IMG/VR virus record: IMGVR_UViG_3300027917_000019
Location: 62,001-126,000 of that record
Source: a virus
Direction: 5' to 3' (one strand)
Length of the DNA: 64,000 nt
The first letter of the stretch is position 1. The number at the start of each line of letters is the position of its first letter. The notes under the pieces are model-generated. The model was given only the letters and a program-made list of their open reading frames with translations, was not told the DNA's origin and searched no databases. Positions 17,337-27,988 of this stretch are shown piece after piece. The position numbers and the translations under genes were made by a program.

Positions 17337-19282
17337 TGGCAACAGGAAACTCTCCCATTCTTTTGCGCGGTTCTACTGTCTCTCGTTTTACAGACGAGCA
17401 GCGTACAGAGCGTGTGAATTTGGGTGCACAAATCACACCCACGATTCAGAGACTGTATAGCATCTTCTTGTGGGATTTGGATGCTGGTGAGATTCTAGTA
17501 TCTCGTCCTTCTTTGGACCCTGCAGAGCGCACTGACAGGGCTGAGTATTTCTTCACGACGCCCCCCAAGGTTCACGATATGACTGAACCGTTTGCTACTC
17601 GCATTATTGCCACACAAAACGGTGGTAAGTACATTGAGTCACACGGTTCTATTTTCAAAGAGATTCGTGTGTCGGGAAACACGGGGTTGCGCCCGCGTAA
17701 GAAGCTTCCGAACGTCATCCCTCTATTGCCTACTTCTTCATTCTTGGGCGTAGCTGAAGCGTTTACAGCAACGGGGTTTGGTAACGAGATTCGTAAGATC
17801 CCCTCAGAAGAGAAGACTGGCTTTGACGATATCCACTTTCTGCGAAACATCTTTCGTAGGTACTCAGACTCCAAGGGCCGTAATGAGCGCCTGATTATGG
17901 TGTGGAGAAATGTCAAGGATGATGATTACTGGGTTGTAGAGCCACGTTCATTCAAACTCCTTCAGAATTCATCTTCACCGCTTACGTACGGGTATCAACT
18001 GGATATGCAGGGGTTGTCCAAGTTCGACCCTTCATTGGCTGTAGTTACTGCTGTAGCAGATCCTCTTGAAGCTCTGAGAAACATTTCGAGGTTCTTCTCT
18101 CGTATTCAAGAGTTCAAGCAGAACTTGTTGTCTTCTTTCTTGGTTGTTGCCACACAGATTAAGCGAATTCAGGGAGCTGGCCACTTCCTGATGAATAACT
18201 CACTAGGGTCTTTGACTGCTGTGATTCAAGGACTTACGGCGATTACCTCTGCAACTTCAGACGTGGCCCCTGGTCTACAGAGAACAGTTAGAGAAGCTAA
18301 GGACAACTTCAACGCGGCGCTTGCTGATCTCACTGCACCTCTAGAGCTTGCAACTCCGAGCGCTTCTTTTACTCCTGAACAAGAGAAGCACCTAAACAAC
18401 TTTGGGACACTAATCAATACTGTGCGTAAAGTCTTGCGCATACTTGACTTCATTCAGATTGAGCCGACCCTGCAAGACAACATCTCTACGAGCGAGGATG
18501 GCGTCAGGCGTCGAGCACGTGGCACCTATCGTACGCCGGGGGGAGGCACAGGGTCTCCGACGTCTCCACGCACTGCAGGGGATCCTACGTACATTGGAAG
18601 TTCAAGCTCTCCCTCTGCCGTAGCTGAGGCTAGAGTTGGGGTTGGAGAGACAATCCGAGACCTTTCTATGCGTTTGTTGGGAGACTTCAGGCGTTGGCAC
18701 GAGCTAGTTCTTTTGAACGATCTCAGAGCACCCTTTGTTTCTGATGGGGCACTCACTCCAGGAGTTCTAGCGCCTGGGGACGTTATTCTTTATCCCACAC
18801 CGATTGGCGTTACTGATCCTTCTAGAATTTCTCCCAGGATGCTTACAGACGCGGAAACTGAGAACCAAGACCAGAACGTATCTGGAATCATTTCTCAGAC
18901 GTATGGACGTGACCTGCGTTTGAAGTCTGTGGAAACAGATCTTACAGACCTGGCAGTGAACCAACGGGGAGACATTTCCACTATAGTTGGTATTCCCAAC
19001 GTCAAGCAGGCAATTCTTATCAAGTTTGCTACAGAGCAAGGGACGCTTCCTGCACACCCAGGGTTTGGTGCTCGCTTCCCTATCGGTTCTAAAGCAGACG
19101 TGGTGTCTTTCAATGAGTTCCGTATAAACACACTTTCTACTTTACAAAGCGATCCCCGTATTACAGACGTGTCCAGACTAGAGTTCAAGTCTCTTGCTGA
19201 CGTTTTGGTTGTAAGTGCTGAAGTCATCTTGCAGGACGGGGCAGATTTCCTAAACACTGACTTCGCTCTCCGTAGGTTCTAA
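17336..19282 (+). CDS. LysM and gp25-like baseplate wedge fusion protein
   Basis: 648 residues. The N-terminal about 230 residues are a beta-rich phage domain (LIMVWRNVKDDDYWVVEPRSFK), followed by a helical region to about residue 380 and a low-complexity Gly/Thr/Ser linker. A LysM-like domain follows (about residues 435-485: VGETIRDLSMRLLGD, HELVLLNDL, LAPGDVILYP). The last 130 residues match the gp25/W wedge pattern (FATEQGTLPAHPGFGARFP). In T4, LysM (gp53) and gp25 are separate wedge subunits; here they seem fused. It is flanked by spike and J-wedge genes, as expected for baseplate assembly. Confidence 0.75.
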   Translation: MATGNSPILLRGSTVSRFTDEQRTERVNLGAQITPTIQRLYSIFLWDLDAGEILVSRPSLDPAERTDRAEYFFTTPPKVHDMTEPFATRIIATQNGGKYIESHGSIFKEIRVSGNTGLRPRKKLPNVIPLLPTSSFLGVAEAFTATGFGNEIRKIPSEEKTGFDDIHFLRNIFRRYSDSKGRNERLIMVWRNVKDDDYWVVEPRSFKLLQNSSSPLTYGYQLDMQGLSKFDPSLAVVTAVADPLEALRNISRFFSRIQEFKQNLLSSFLVVATQIKRIQGAGHFLMNNSLGSLTAVIQGLTAITSATSDVAPGLQRTVREAKDNFNAALADLTAPLELATPSASFTPEQEKHLNNFGTLINTVRKVLRILDFIQIEPTLQDNISTSEDGVRRRARGTYRTPGGGTGSPTSPRTAGDPTYIGSSSSPSAVAEARVGVGETIRDLSMRLLGDFRRWHELVLLNDLRAPFVSDGALTPGVLAPGDVILYPTPIGVTDPSRISPRMLTDAETENQDQNVSGIISQTYGRDLRLKSVETDLTDLAVNQRGDISTIVGIPNVKQAILIKFATEQGTLPAHPGFGARFPIGSKADVVSFNEFRINTLSTLQSDPRITDVSRLEFKSLADVLVVSAEVILQDGADFLNTDFALRRF

Positions 19283-19283
19283 T

Positions 19284-21122
19284 ATGCCTTTCGTCCCTCG
19301 CACTTACGAGCAAATTCTTGAAAGCATGATTGCTCACGTTCAAGCTAACACGATCATCTCCGATTGGACGGTAGGTTCTGTTGCTAGAACTATCCTTGAA
19401 GCATCGGCATTAGAAGATGACGAGCAGTATTTCCAGATGGTACAGTTGTTGGATGCATTCCGCATCACAACGGCCAGAGGGGAAGACCTAGACAGACGTT
19501 TGGCTGATTTCGGAATTGTTCGTAGAGACGCACAAACAGCTACTTGTCGTGTTCGTTTCTTTGATGCAAACCTAATCACAGAACAACTTGCGCAAGAAGA
19601 GGCTGTTGGCGCTTCATCTATAGTTCTGTTTGACTCTTCTGCGTTCCCTACCTCTGGATATCCATATGTAGTTCGTATTGCGGAGGGAACTACTCGTGTT
19701 CAAAATTTGACAGTGACGGCGAACGTTATTTCAACAAACACTCTTACACTATCTACTACCTTGGACAATAACATGGTAGTAGGTGACAGGGTGTCTTTGG
19801 TGACGGGGGCGTCTTCTCACACCATAAATACTGGAACAAGTGTGCAGGCACCTCCAACCGTTTCTGAAGCCCCGAGGCTCTTTGTTACACAGGAGCCTGG
19901 TTTCATCGCTGCTGGTAACTTCTTCTCCAACGAAGTCATCGTAAAGGCACAAGCTAGTGGAACCGCTGGTAATGTAGGTGCTGGGCGCATTACACAGTTC
20001 GCAAGTGGTCCTCCATTCCCTGGTGGTGGTGTAATCAATCAAGTAGCCGGCTCTGGTGGTGAGCTGCGTGAGAGTGACTTCGATTTTAGACAACGCGCCC
20101 TAGACCAACTGCAGGCACTATCAAGAGGAACCCCTCTAGCACTTCGTACAGCAGCGATTGGTGTTACTGACGAAAACACTGGACAAACTTCCGTCAGCGC
20201 TAACATTATTGAAGATTTTGCAGCAGACGAGGTCATCGTATACATTGACGACGGTACTGGATTGGTGCCAGATGTAATTGCCTTGGCTAGTGATTCTTTG
20301 GGGAGTGCTGTTAGTATTGGTGCGGGCGTTATCACTTTGGTAGATTCATCGCAGTTCCCGAGTTCTGGAACAGTGTTGATTGAGACAGATGCATCTTTGA
20401 ACCCTTCGGAGTTGTTGGACTACGTGTCAAAAGATGATACACTCAACACCCTAACGCTTTCAGGAACCGCAGCCAGCGCACACGACATAAGCTCTACAGT
20501 GTTGTTTGTTGATGAGGTAACGAGTAGTGCAGAGTCTGGGCAACGAAGGTTTGAGCTACAGAATCCTCCAGTAGTGCGAGGAACAGACCGTATTTTTGTC
20601 AACCCAGGGTCTGGTTGGATTGAACAAACACCTGATACTGATTATCGTTTGAATCGCGGTACCGGGGAATTTCAGTTCGTATCTTTAGGTGGTGTAGCTA
20701 CCGGTACGGCTATTGTGGGACACTATTCATATTACACCAACCTCATCAGAACGGTTCAACGAGTGCTTGAAGGAGATTTGGACAGCTCCAGCGCATATCC
20801 TGGTGTGAAGGCGGCAGGAATTTTCTTGAGCGTTGAGGCTCCGAATATCAAGCGTGTCACAGTTGTTGCTTCCATTTCTGCTTCTATTGGGTTTGTCGAA
20901 AGCGACCTTGCTCCTCAAGTACAATCCCAAATAGAGACCTACATCAACTCCCTTAAGATTGGTGAAGATGTAATTCGCTCTAAGCTCATTGACGTGGCTT
21001 ATAGAGTTCGAGGTCTGCAGGACATCACAATTGCGTTGCCTACCAGCAACATTACTATTCTAGAAAATCAGCTGCCCGTACCTTTTGCAGCTGATGGGAC
21101 ATCTCTAGTAACCATTCTATGA
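19284..21122 (+). CDS. baseplate J-like wedge protein
   Basis: 612 residues, ATG one base after the preceding stop. The N-terminus (YEQILESMIAHVQANTIISDW-VGSVARTILEA, then GEDLDRRLADFGIVRR) is the hallmark of baseplate J proteins (P2 gpJ, T4 gp6). The centre contains RESDFDFRQRALDQLQALSRGTPLALRTA, also conserved in J proteins. Two short beta modules are inserted (about residues 105-180 and 345-410), each with an (I/L)-DSS-FP--G pattern shared with the next gene. The protein builds the wedge ring around the hub and triggers sheath contraction. Confidence 0.88.
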   Translation: MPFVPRTYEQILESMIAHVQANTIISDWTVGSVARTILEASALEDDEQYFQMVQLLDAFRITTARGEDLDRRLADFGIVRRDAQTATCRVRFFDANLITEQLAQEEAVGASSIVLFDSSAFPTSGYPYVVRIAEGTTRVQNLTVTANVISTNTLTLSTTLDNNMVVGDRVSLVTGASSHTINTGTSVQAPPTVSEAPRLFVTQEPGFIAAGNFFSNEVIVKAQASGTAGNVGAGRITQFASGPPFPGGGVINQVAGSGGELRESDFDFRQRALDQLQALSRGTPLALRTAAIGVTDENTGQTSVSANIIEDFAADEVIVYIDDGTGLVPDVIALASDSLGSAVSIGAGVITLVDSSQFPSSGTVLIETDASLNPSELLDYVSKDDTLNTLTLSGTAASAHDISSTVLFVDEVTSSAESGQRRFELQNPPVVRGTDRIFVNPGSGWIEQTPDTDYRLNRGTGEFQFVSLGGVATGTAIVGHYSYYTNLIRTVQRVLEGDLDSSSAYPGVKAAGIFLSVEAPNIKRVTVVASISASIGFVESDLAPQVQSQIETYINSLKIGEDVIRSKLIDVAYRVRGLQDITIALPTSNITILENQLPVPFAADGTSLVTIL

Positions 21123-24100
21123 CGACTGAAACCAACCAGAGCGCGATAGCTGAAGTACGTGATCAACTTTCAATTGATTACGCAGACGGAAAGTATCTAA
21201 ACAACGCTACAGCAAACTTGGGGCTTACACGTCCTGTGTTTGGTTTTAGTGACGACGCTTGGCGTGCTATTACCAAGGTGTTGGCCCTTCAGTTTAAGCA
21301 GGTTCGTAATAAGTTCCACGACGTTCTGTCAATAATCCTTGGCCCGCGCATTACCGAGACAGCTACACTTTCAACTGCCGTTGCTGTTGACGATCGTCAA
21401 CTAGTAGTCACGGATTCTAGTAGGCTACCACAAACAGGCACGTTGATTTTGGATGAGGGACAGGCTACTGAAGAAACTATTACCTACAGCTTCATTGATC
21501 GTAGAACACACACAATCTACCTTAACGACCTTGCTACGCAAACACACGCTGCATATCCTAGTGGTGATGTAGAGACTCCGTTGATTTGGCCTGGGGTTGC
21601 AACAGACGCAACGCTGTATGTTCATGTAACTGATGCGCGAAATATTGCCACTGTTCCTGTGACTGCCGTAATAGGTCGTGGAACGTCAGCTGAAGAAGTG
21701 GTTACTATTACAGCTGTAGATACGGATACTGGCGCGTTGACTATCTCTCCAGCGTTGTCTAATACACACGCAAGTTACGTACCCTCTCCTGTGCAGAATG
21801 CGCTTGCGCAGGATTACCAAGCCAGTGCTGAGTTCTTGGTATTGAACAGCTCCCTACAGTTTCCTGACGAAGGTTTTGTGCTTCTAGGGGCAAGCTCTTC
21901 TTCCTTTACAGTGACGGGAGGTTCTGCAGCATCTATAACGGTTGCTGCCTCTACATTCACTGCAGATAGGCACGTTGGAAACTTGCTAGTATTTGATGGG
22001 AATATCACGGCAGCGTTGGCAGGAGTAGAGGCACAAGTATCTGCTAACACTGCTAGCAGCGTTACATTCAAGGTTTCTCTTCCTACCAATCCAGTAGCTG
22101 GAGACACTTTTTCTATTCGTGTCGCAGAGAAATTTACTAGAAATGTATTTGCAGATAACGCCCTTCAACTATCTAGAGATATCGTTGATGTAGCTCTTTC
22201 TAGTGGAACTGAAGTAGAATTGCTTAGAGAGAAGGCGACAGTAACGCTGGCACCCGTGAAGGTTGTGGGAACGGGCTGGGACGTCATTCAGACAGACCCA
22301 AAGAACATTGAGATTCTAATTCCTGCGACCCTGGCGGACATCAACACGGTTCGCAGCGCGTCCTATCTACACCCGGCCCCTATTACGCCATTTTCTACTA
22401 CTTTAGCTTCATTAGCCTCTATCGGAGATACAACACTAACGTTGACCTCTGTTTCAGGATTGCCCGCTGCCGGACAGTTGATCATAGACTCTGGGGGTGC
22501 TAATGAAGAGTTCTTGGGCTACGCTAGACAGCGTATTGTAGATGTGGCACTGCCGGCTCCTGCGTCTACAGTAAACGTAATTACAGTAGCAACTGGAGGT
22601 CTCACCGCTGCGGCACACGTAGGCGCAACGGTATATATTGGTGGTGAAGATTTTGCTGTAAATACTTCTCGTACAGTCATTGCTAACACCGCCACAACAA
22701 TTACGGTGTATTCTGCAGGTTCTGGAGAACCTCTCACAAACGAGCAAGTTGATGCTTTGGTAGCTGGGGATGTAGAAGTTTGGCTGTACCATGAGGATAC
22801 TGTAGACGTTCAAAACCAAACAGTTGGTATTGCTCACGCGGCGTTAGAAACAGTTGATTACGACCAGACTGTTGATTCTACAACTCTTCCTGGGGGCGGA
22901 ACAGGGACTAACCAAAGCGGAGATGTTTGGGCAGACGATAATACTTTCCCCGGTGGTTACTTGTATGATATTTCACGCGATGCCCCTGCAGTGGCCGCAG
23001 ACATAACTACCCTGTCTGAACCTCTGGCTGGGCCCACAACGCTGGTTGTGGACACGCACGTGACCCGTACAGCCTTGGAAGTCGCAGATGCGTCCCTGTT
23101 CCCGTTGGGGGCAGTATCGCCGTTCACGGCCGTCCTGGGCCGTGGAAGCGGCAACCGAGAGATTATCACCGTCTCAGACGTCAACTTGAAACAACGTGTT
23201 AGTACTACAGTAGCTGCCCCAGGGTCTTCTGCTACAGATACCATCGTTCCAGTAACACTTCTAACAGGTGCAGGGGTAGCCGATGACCTTCCCAACGTAA
23301 AGGGATATCGCGTTTTGTTGGACAAGGGCGGTGCTAACGAGGAAGTAATATACGTAACAGGAACATTGACTTCTCCAAACAGGCTTGTGTGTGACCCAAC
23401 TACGGAGCCCCACGTTGCTGGAGAAACTGTAGAATTGCTTGCGGACGTTCTCAGTGTAAACCCCTTAGATGATGAGCATGTAGGGGCCTTGAAACTCAAC
23501 CAAAGGACGGATCGCTGGCCTGGTGGCCCTGTGGTTACTTTGACTGCCGCTGCTTCTGTAGGGGATGTTGTCGTTACTTTGAGCAGTAACGCTGAGTTCC
23601 CTACATTTGGTAGGTGTCGTATTGAAGCTGAGGATTACAACTACAGCGTAGGTACTGGAAACACTCTCAACATTTTGGATCCGGGAGGGATTCGCAGAGC
23701 TTCTAGCATTTCTGACGCGGTAGTTCTTTTGGCTACTAAGCAAACTGCAGAGCTAGTAGAAGTTCAGTATGATTCTATCGAAGTGGCCTCTACAACAGGT
23801 TTCCCAACGGCAGGTGGTGACGTAATTTTGAACTTCGGTAAGGGAGTTCCTAATGCCGAAAGCACGTTGGACTTGGCAGTTTCTCCCCCAATAGCTACTA
23901 TTGACCTAGTAGACACGTCACTTTTTCCTACAGGATCTTATCCGTATGAGGTTATAATCAACCCAGGAGCCGGAGAGTCAGAGGAGCGTGTATTAGTTAC
24001 AAACAATAATACAACTCTAGATAGACTTACTCTCGATTCTAACGTCAACATCGCCCATCCCATCGGTACAGTGGTCACCTTTACCTCTGGTGACCAAGAG

Positions 24101-24340
24101 ACACTTTCCTACACCAGCGTGGATGGTGCAACAACCCTTCGATTTTCTACTCCGGTTGTGCTACAATCTAATCACTCGACTACCGAGACAGTGATTCAAT
24201 CTCCTGGACGTAGTACCCCCGGCACAGACGGCTATTCTTTCCCCTTCCGCATGCCGACAGACCTACTCTTCCGTATCCAGTTTTTGTTTGACTTGATTAG
24301 GGCAGCCGGCGTACAAGTCACTGTCATTGAGCAAAGATAA
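21119..24340 (+). CDS. large modular baseplate wedge or fibre-linker protein
   Basis: 1073 residues, ATGA overlap with the J gene. Residues 1-80 look like a docking region (FSDDAWRAITKVLALQFKQV). Beyond that, the protein is a chain of perhaps seven short beta modules with recurring motifs such as (L/I)-V-DSS-LP--G-LI-DEG, ITYS, TIYL and AH-AG-T-V. One module (about residues 260-340) closely resembles a module in the 6970 gene, ending NPVAGDTFSIR. The C-terminus is short and helical (LFRIQFLFDLIRAAGVQV). Position between the J wedge and the tailspike suggests it connects baseplate to host-recognition fibres. Confidence 0.6.
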   Translation: MTTETNQSAIAEVRDQLSIDYADGKYLNNATANLGLTRPVFGFSDDAWRAITKVLALQFKQVRNKFHDVLSIILGPRITETATLSTAVAVDDRQLVVTDSSRLPQTGTLILDEGQATEETITYSFIDRRTHTIYLNDLATQTHAAYPSGDVETPLIWPGVATDATLYVHVTDARNIATVPVTAVIGRGTSAEEVVTITAVDTDTGALTISPALSNTHASYVPSPVQNALAQDYQASAEFLVLNSSLQFPDEGFVLLGASSSSFTVTGGSAASITVAASTFTADRHVGNLLVFDGNITAALAGVEAQVSANTASSVTFKVSLPTNPVAGDTFSIRVAEKFTRNVFADNALQLSRDIVDVALSSGTEVELLREKATVTLAPVKVVGTGWDVIQTDPKNIEILIPATLADINTVRSASYLHPAPITPFSTTLASLASIGDTTLTLTSVSGLPAAGQLIIDSGGANEEFLGYARQRIVDVALPAPASTVNVITVATGGLTAAAHVGATVYIGGEDFAVNTSRTVIANTATTITVYSAGSGEPLTNEQVDALVAGDVEVWLYHEDTVDVQNQTVGIAHAALETVDYDQTVDSTTLPGGGTGTNQSGDVWADDNTFPGGYLYDISRDAPAVAADITTLSEPLAGPTTLVVDTHVTRTALEVADASLFPLGAVSPFTAVLGRGSGNREIITVSDVNLKQRVSTTVAAPGSSATDTIVPVTLLTGAGVADDLPNVKGYRVLLDKGGANEEVIYVTGTLTSPNRLVCDPTTEPHVAGETVELLADVLSVNPLDDEHVGALKLNQRTDRWPGGPVVTLTAAASVGDVVVTLSSNAEFPTFGRCRIEAEDYNYSVGTGNTLNILDPGGIRRASSISDAVVLLATKQTAELVEVQYDSIEVASTTGFPTAGGDVILNFGKGVPNAESTLDLAVSPPIATIDLVDTSLFPTGSYPYEVIINPGAGESEERVLVTNNNTTLDRLTLDSNVNIAHPIGTVVTFTSGDQETLSYTSVDGATTLRFSTPVVLQSNHSTTETVIQSPGRSTPGTDGYSFPFRMPTDLLFRIQFLFDLIRAAGVQVTVIEQR

Positions 24341-24343
24341 TCT

Positions 24344-27300
24344 ATGCCTAAGTCTCTAAAAGTACATGCCAACGAGCGTGTTGATATCCCGGATTTTGAA
24401 CGCGCCGCAAATGACTACACCAATGAGCGTGCAGCATTTGAAGAAGAGCGTCTCGTTCTAGACAGACGATCTCGTGTTCTAGAAGGATTTCGTGTCAAGA
24501 TTGAGGATCAAACCGCCACACCTGGTGCCATTACTGTGTTTAACGGAACGGCGTTGGATCGTGATGGATACTCGCTACACGATGAAGAGCAGGCAGATGC
24601 TAGTGTAACCCTAACCCTTTCGGGGGCGGCAACTACGTTTTATCTAGAAGTAGAGCTTGCAACGGCAGATACGGACACGGATGCTCGCGAATTCTGGGAT
24701 CCTACGTTTGATAACGGAGCACCGCCTGCAGTTGACGGCGCAGAATTTGCAATTCCTGTAGCTACTAGAGTCACTCCTACATGGCGAATCGTACAGCCTG
24801 TTTCTACTACAGCTTTTGCTTCAACAGCAGACCCTGGCAGTACAAAGATTCCTCTGGCGATCTTGACTACTGACGGCTCTAACGTAATCAACGGTACGTC
24901 TACCGTAGGGCTTGTCCAGGTGGATGCCGCGTCTGTAACAGAGTCTTCCATTACCGCTGGAGGTACTTTGTTGAGAGTTTTCGATTCTAGACTGTTGGGT
25001 AACGTTGGAGACGACGTAATTCTTGGGTTTGGTCTTGGTACTTCAGAGACAGCAACCCTTACAGCAAACGACAAGGATAACGGAATTATCCAGTTTGCTG
25101 CATCTACTAATGCCCACGGTGTTGGTGAAATTGTACAGGCGGCTGGTACTGGGCGCCTCATGCAAGAGAAGCAAGACCCAAACAACTCCTCAGCCCATCC
25201 CGATAACACAAGACGTTTGTGGCAGGGAGATGAAGTTCGCGGTGGTGCTCTTACTCAGTCTAAGGACGCAGTTGCTGATCGAGATGATCTAAACGTTCGT
25301 ACTCTCAAAGACAAGCTGGATATGTATGATGGCTTGATTAGAGAGTTGAAGTGGGGAGCGTTTGATCCTGCAACAACAAGCGTTACTCCTCCCACAGTGT
25401 TTGCCTCACGGCCTAGGTATTTCCACAATGCAGGATCTGTTGCGGGTTCTCGCGCCGTTACTCTTACCATTGGTAACGGCACTTCAACGTTTGGAGACTA
25501 CAACGGTACGGATGAGAATGTTTTCCTAAATGCTTTGAACGCGCTGCCTAACACAGGCGGGGCTATTCACGTGAAGGCAGGAACTTATCAGATCGGTAAT
25601 CAGGTGGGGTTTGCAACTGCCGGAAAAGATGTAGTCTTTACGGCTGAATATGGTACAGTTGTTGTTGAACAACGTAATAGCGGTGGTGCTGCGTTCTTGA
25701 TAAACCAGTCTGGAGATCTCATCGGTTTCCATGGGTTTATTTTCAACGTTGCCGGAACGGGTACACAAGATATCTTCGAAGCCAGCGCAGGACGCTGGGA
25801 GATGCGCAACTGCGACATCAACGGAAGTGTGTTGGCGTCTGGTGCTTCTACCTCATTAGTACTAGATTGGCATGGAGTAAACATCGTTTCCGCTACAGGT
25901 AATGAGGCGTTCTACACCACCAAGACAGGTACGGGTGTTAGTGGTCTAGTAACCAAGTGTGAGTTTAGAACCACGACAGACACGTCTGTAGATGATGTGA
26001 GTCTTCGTGGCTTGTTCACTAGTTGTCGTTTTAACGCCTGCAGATTCCAGGGAGCAACAACGTATGCTTACCGCTGTGTTGAATTGGCTGCCGGTTTGGA
26101 CGTGCAGTTTACCAACTGCTTTTTCCAAGGACGTCGTGCGGTTGAAGTAGACACAACAGTAAATGCAACGTTTACTGGTTGCTTTTTCCTTACACAGGCT
26201 AACACACTAGATGCAGGTATCCTTCTAACGGCTACAGATAGCGCACTTTTCAACGGTTGTCATATCCACCATCAGGAGAGCAGCGCTCCCGATACCTCGT
26301 CTACCCCTATGATTGCTATGTTTCTTGACGGTGCTAGTGAAGGTACAACCATTTCTGGTTGTACTTTTGAAGGAGAGTCGGGGGCAACAATCTATACAGT
26401 GGGAATTGCTTGTGGAGCAACTACTACACGTGCTGCGCAGGTGCGAATCACTGGGTGTGATTTCAAGTGGATGTATGTGGGGGTTTACCTCGACACAACC
26501 ACAGCTGGTGTAGCTCCTCCTGGGTCTACATTCAACGTTTCAAACTGTACGGTTGATTTTGACGCTTTGGCATATTCCGAGGTTTACGGAATTGTTGCAG
26601 CAGGGGGGCCTGAGGTTGAACTAAATGTCAGCAACTGTACTGTTTCTAACGGACACAACGCGGACAGTTGTATTGGTATCGGTTTCGTAGACATGGAGAC
26701 CGATTCTCGACTTATTGTAGACGGTTGTACGGTAGAAGGTTTGGGAACAGTCTCAGGGTCTGGATCTGTGTTTGGGATTTTGTGCACCGGTACTGCAGCT
26801 GTAGACGAGGGTAGTGCGATTATTTCTAACAACCACGTTAGAACACTAGCTACAAGTTCAACGCAGTGTGCTGGTATTTTTGTGAACGGTATCGAACGTG
26901 CTGTCATAACGGGTAACGTAGTAGAAGGACTCACCACCGTCACTGGTACGATCAGTGCTGTAGGTACTGGTCCTGGTTTGGGCGCTGGACACGAAGCACT
27001 AGTCATTTCAGACAACATCATTCAGAATATGACCGCTGCAACGTCAGGAACTATTAAGGCTGTTGAAGTTCTCTCTTTCCCGCAGACGGTTGTAAAGGGG
27101 AACATCATTCACGGTATCGCAACAGCTACTACTACAGGCAGTAGGGCAATTGAAATCACTGCTGCAACGCAGAGCGTGATTGTAGGCAGTAACAACATCT
27201 TCATGGAAGCGGGCGCTTCTCCGGCTGGTGATGACGTTCAGTATTGTGTTTACGTTGACGTACCTAGTCTTGGTATGGCTATCATTGAGAACAACGCGAT

Positions 27301-27943
27301 CAAGATGGGAGACGTAGCGTCTCGTGGGATCAAGGTAGACCCCAATAGCCCTGGCGTAGCGTATGGAGGAGTATCTATTGCTGGCAATACCATCTCTGAC
27401 ATGACAGCGGCTGGTGCTAAGGGTATAGAAGTTACAGGGCCGAGTAACTTTGACACTTCTGGGCCTGTGAGCGTTACAGGAAACACCATTCAAGTTAGCG
27501 CATATAATGCAACTCATGGAGGTATCATCATAGTAGGTAACTCAGGGTTCGAGCTTGAAGGCGTGGCCATTACCGGTAACAATATTTGGGCAACTAACAC
27601 CACCAATACAAGAACTGCTGGTTACGCAAACGCAGGTATTGGACTAACATACTGTGACTACGTATCAGTTTCCGGCAACACGGTTCGTTGGAATCAGGCT
27701 GGTACTTCAAGTGGAGAAGGTATAGTTGCTGATAACTGTCAGCAGGGGGCCATTGCTGGGAACATCGTCACTCCTGCCTCTACTGGTGGAAACGAAATCT
27801 CACATACGGGTGGAGATTTTGCTATCGTCGGAAACTGTGTTGGTGGTGGCGGACAAGCCGGTACTGTTGGTGGAGTCGGTTCTACTTACACAGTTGATCC
27901 AACCGCTGGCACACCTGAGCCTCTTAACCACCTCGGCCCGTGA
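24344..27943 (+). CDS. beta-helix tailspike / receptor-binding protein
   Basis: 1199 residues. A helical N-terminus (NDYTNERAAFEEERLVLDRR) probably docks to the baseplate, followed by a beta region to about residue 330. From about residue 370 to 1150 there are many right-handed parallel beta-helix coils, with repeated (I/V)-(G/S)N-(I/V)-- patterns such as ISGCTFEG, NVSNCTV and VSGNTVR. Such spikes bind and often degrade surface polysaccharide. No catalytic residues can be assigned by eye. The gene ends before a small hairpin at 27952. Confidence 0.82.
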   Translation: MPKSLKVHANERVDIPDFERAANDYTNERAAFEEERLVLDRRSRVLEGFRVKIEDQTATPGAITVFNGTALDRDGYSLHDEEQADASVTLTLSGAATTFYLEVELATADTDTDAREFWDPTFDNGAPPAVDGAEFAIPVATRVTPTWRIVQPVSTTAFASTADPGSTKIPLAILTTDGSNVINGTSTVGLVQVDAASVTESSITAGGTLLRVFDSRLLGNVGDDVILGFGLGTSETATLTANDKDNGIIQFAASTNAHGVGEIVQAAGTGRLMQEKQDPNNSSAHPDNTRRLWQGDEVRGGALTQSKDAVADRDDLNVRTLKDKLDMYDGLIRELKWGAFDPATTSVTPPTVFASRPRYFHNAGSVAGSRAVTLTIGNGTSTFGDYNGTDENVFLNALNALPNTGGAIHVKAGTYQIGNQVGFATAGKDVVFTAEYGTVVVEQRNSGGAAFLINQSGDLIGFHGFIFNVAGTGTQDIFEASAGRWEMRNCDINGSVLASGASTSLVLDWHGVNIVSATGNEAFYTTKTGTGVSGLVTKCEFRTTTDTSVDDVSLRGLFTSCRFNACRFQGATTYAYRCVELAAGLDVQFTNCFFQGRRAVEVDTTVNATFTGCFFLTQANTLDAGILLTATDSALFNGCHIHHQESSAPDTSSTPMIAMFLDGASEGTTISGCTFEGESGATIYTVGIACGATTTRAAQVRITGCDFKWMYVGVYLDTTTAGVAPPGSTFNVSNCTVDFDALAYSEVYGIVAAGGPEVELNVSNCTVSNGHNADSCIGIGFVDMETDSRLIVDGCTVEGLGTVSGSGSVFGILCTGTAAVDEGSAIISNNHVRTLATSSTQCAGIFVNGIERAVITGNVVEGLTTVTGTISAVGTGPGLGAGHEALVISDNIIQNMTAATSGTIKAVEVLSFPQTVVKGNIIHGIATATTTGSRAIEITAATQSVIVGSNNIFMEAGASPAGDDVQYCVYVDVPSLGMAIIENNAIKMGDVASRGIKVDPNSPGVAYGGVSIAGNTISDMTAAGAKGIEVTGPSNFDTSGPVSVTGNTIQVSAYNATHGGIIIVGNSGFELEGVAITGNNIWATNTTNTRTAGYANAGIGLTYCDYVSVSGNTVRWNQAGTSSGEGIVADNCQQGAIAGNIVTPASTGGNEISHTGGDFAIVGNCVGGGGQAGTVGGVGSTYTVDPTAGTPEPLNHLGP

Positions 27944-27951
27944 TCTCTTTC

Positions 27952-27970
27952 ACCCACATAAGTGGGTCTA
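27952..27970 (+). terminator. small hairpin after tailspike gene
   Basis: ACCCAC (27952-27957) pairs with GTGGGT (27962-27967) around an ATAA loop, followed by a short T-rich CTATTT. It lies 8 nt after the tailspike stop. Stem length is modest, so it may be only a partial terminator. Confidence 0.4.
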
Positions 27971-27988
27971 TTTGGAAAAGGTAATTTC

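Noticed and set aside
16724-17431. 235-codon antisense frame over the spike C-terminus
   Set aside because: It mirrors the Ala/Thr/Val-rich beta-helix repeats on the other strand and has no start signal or motif.
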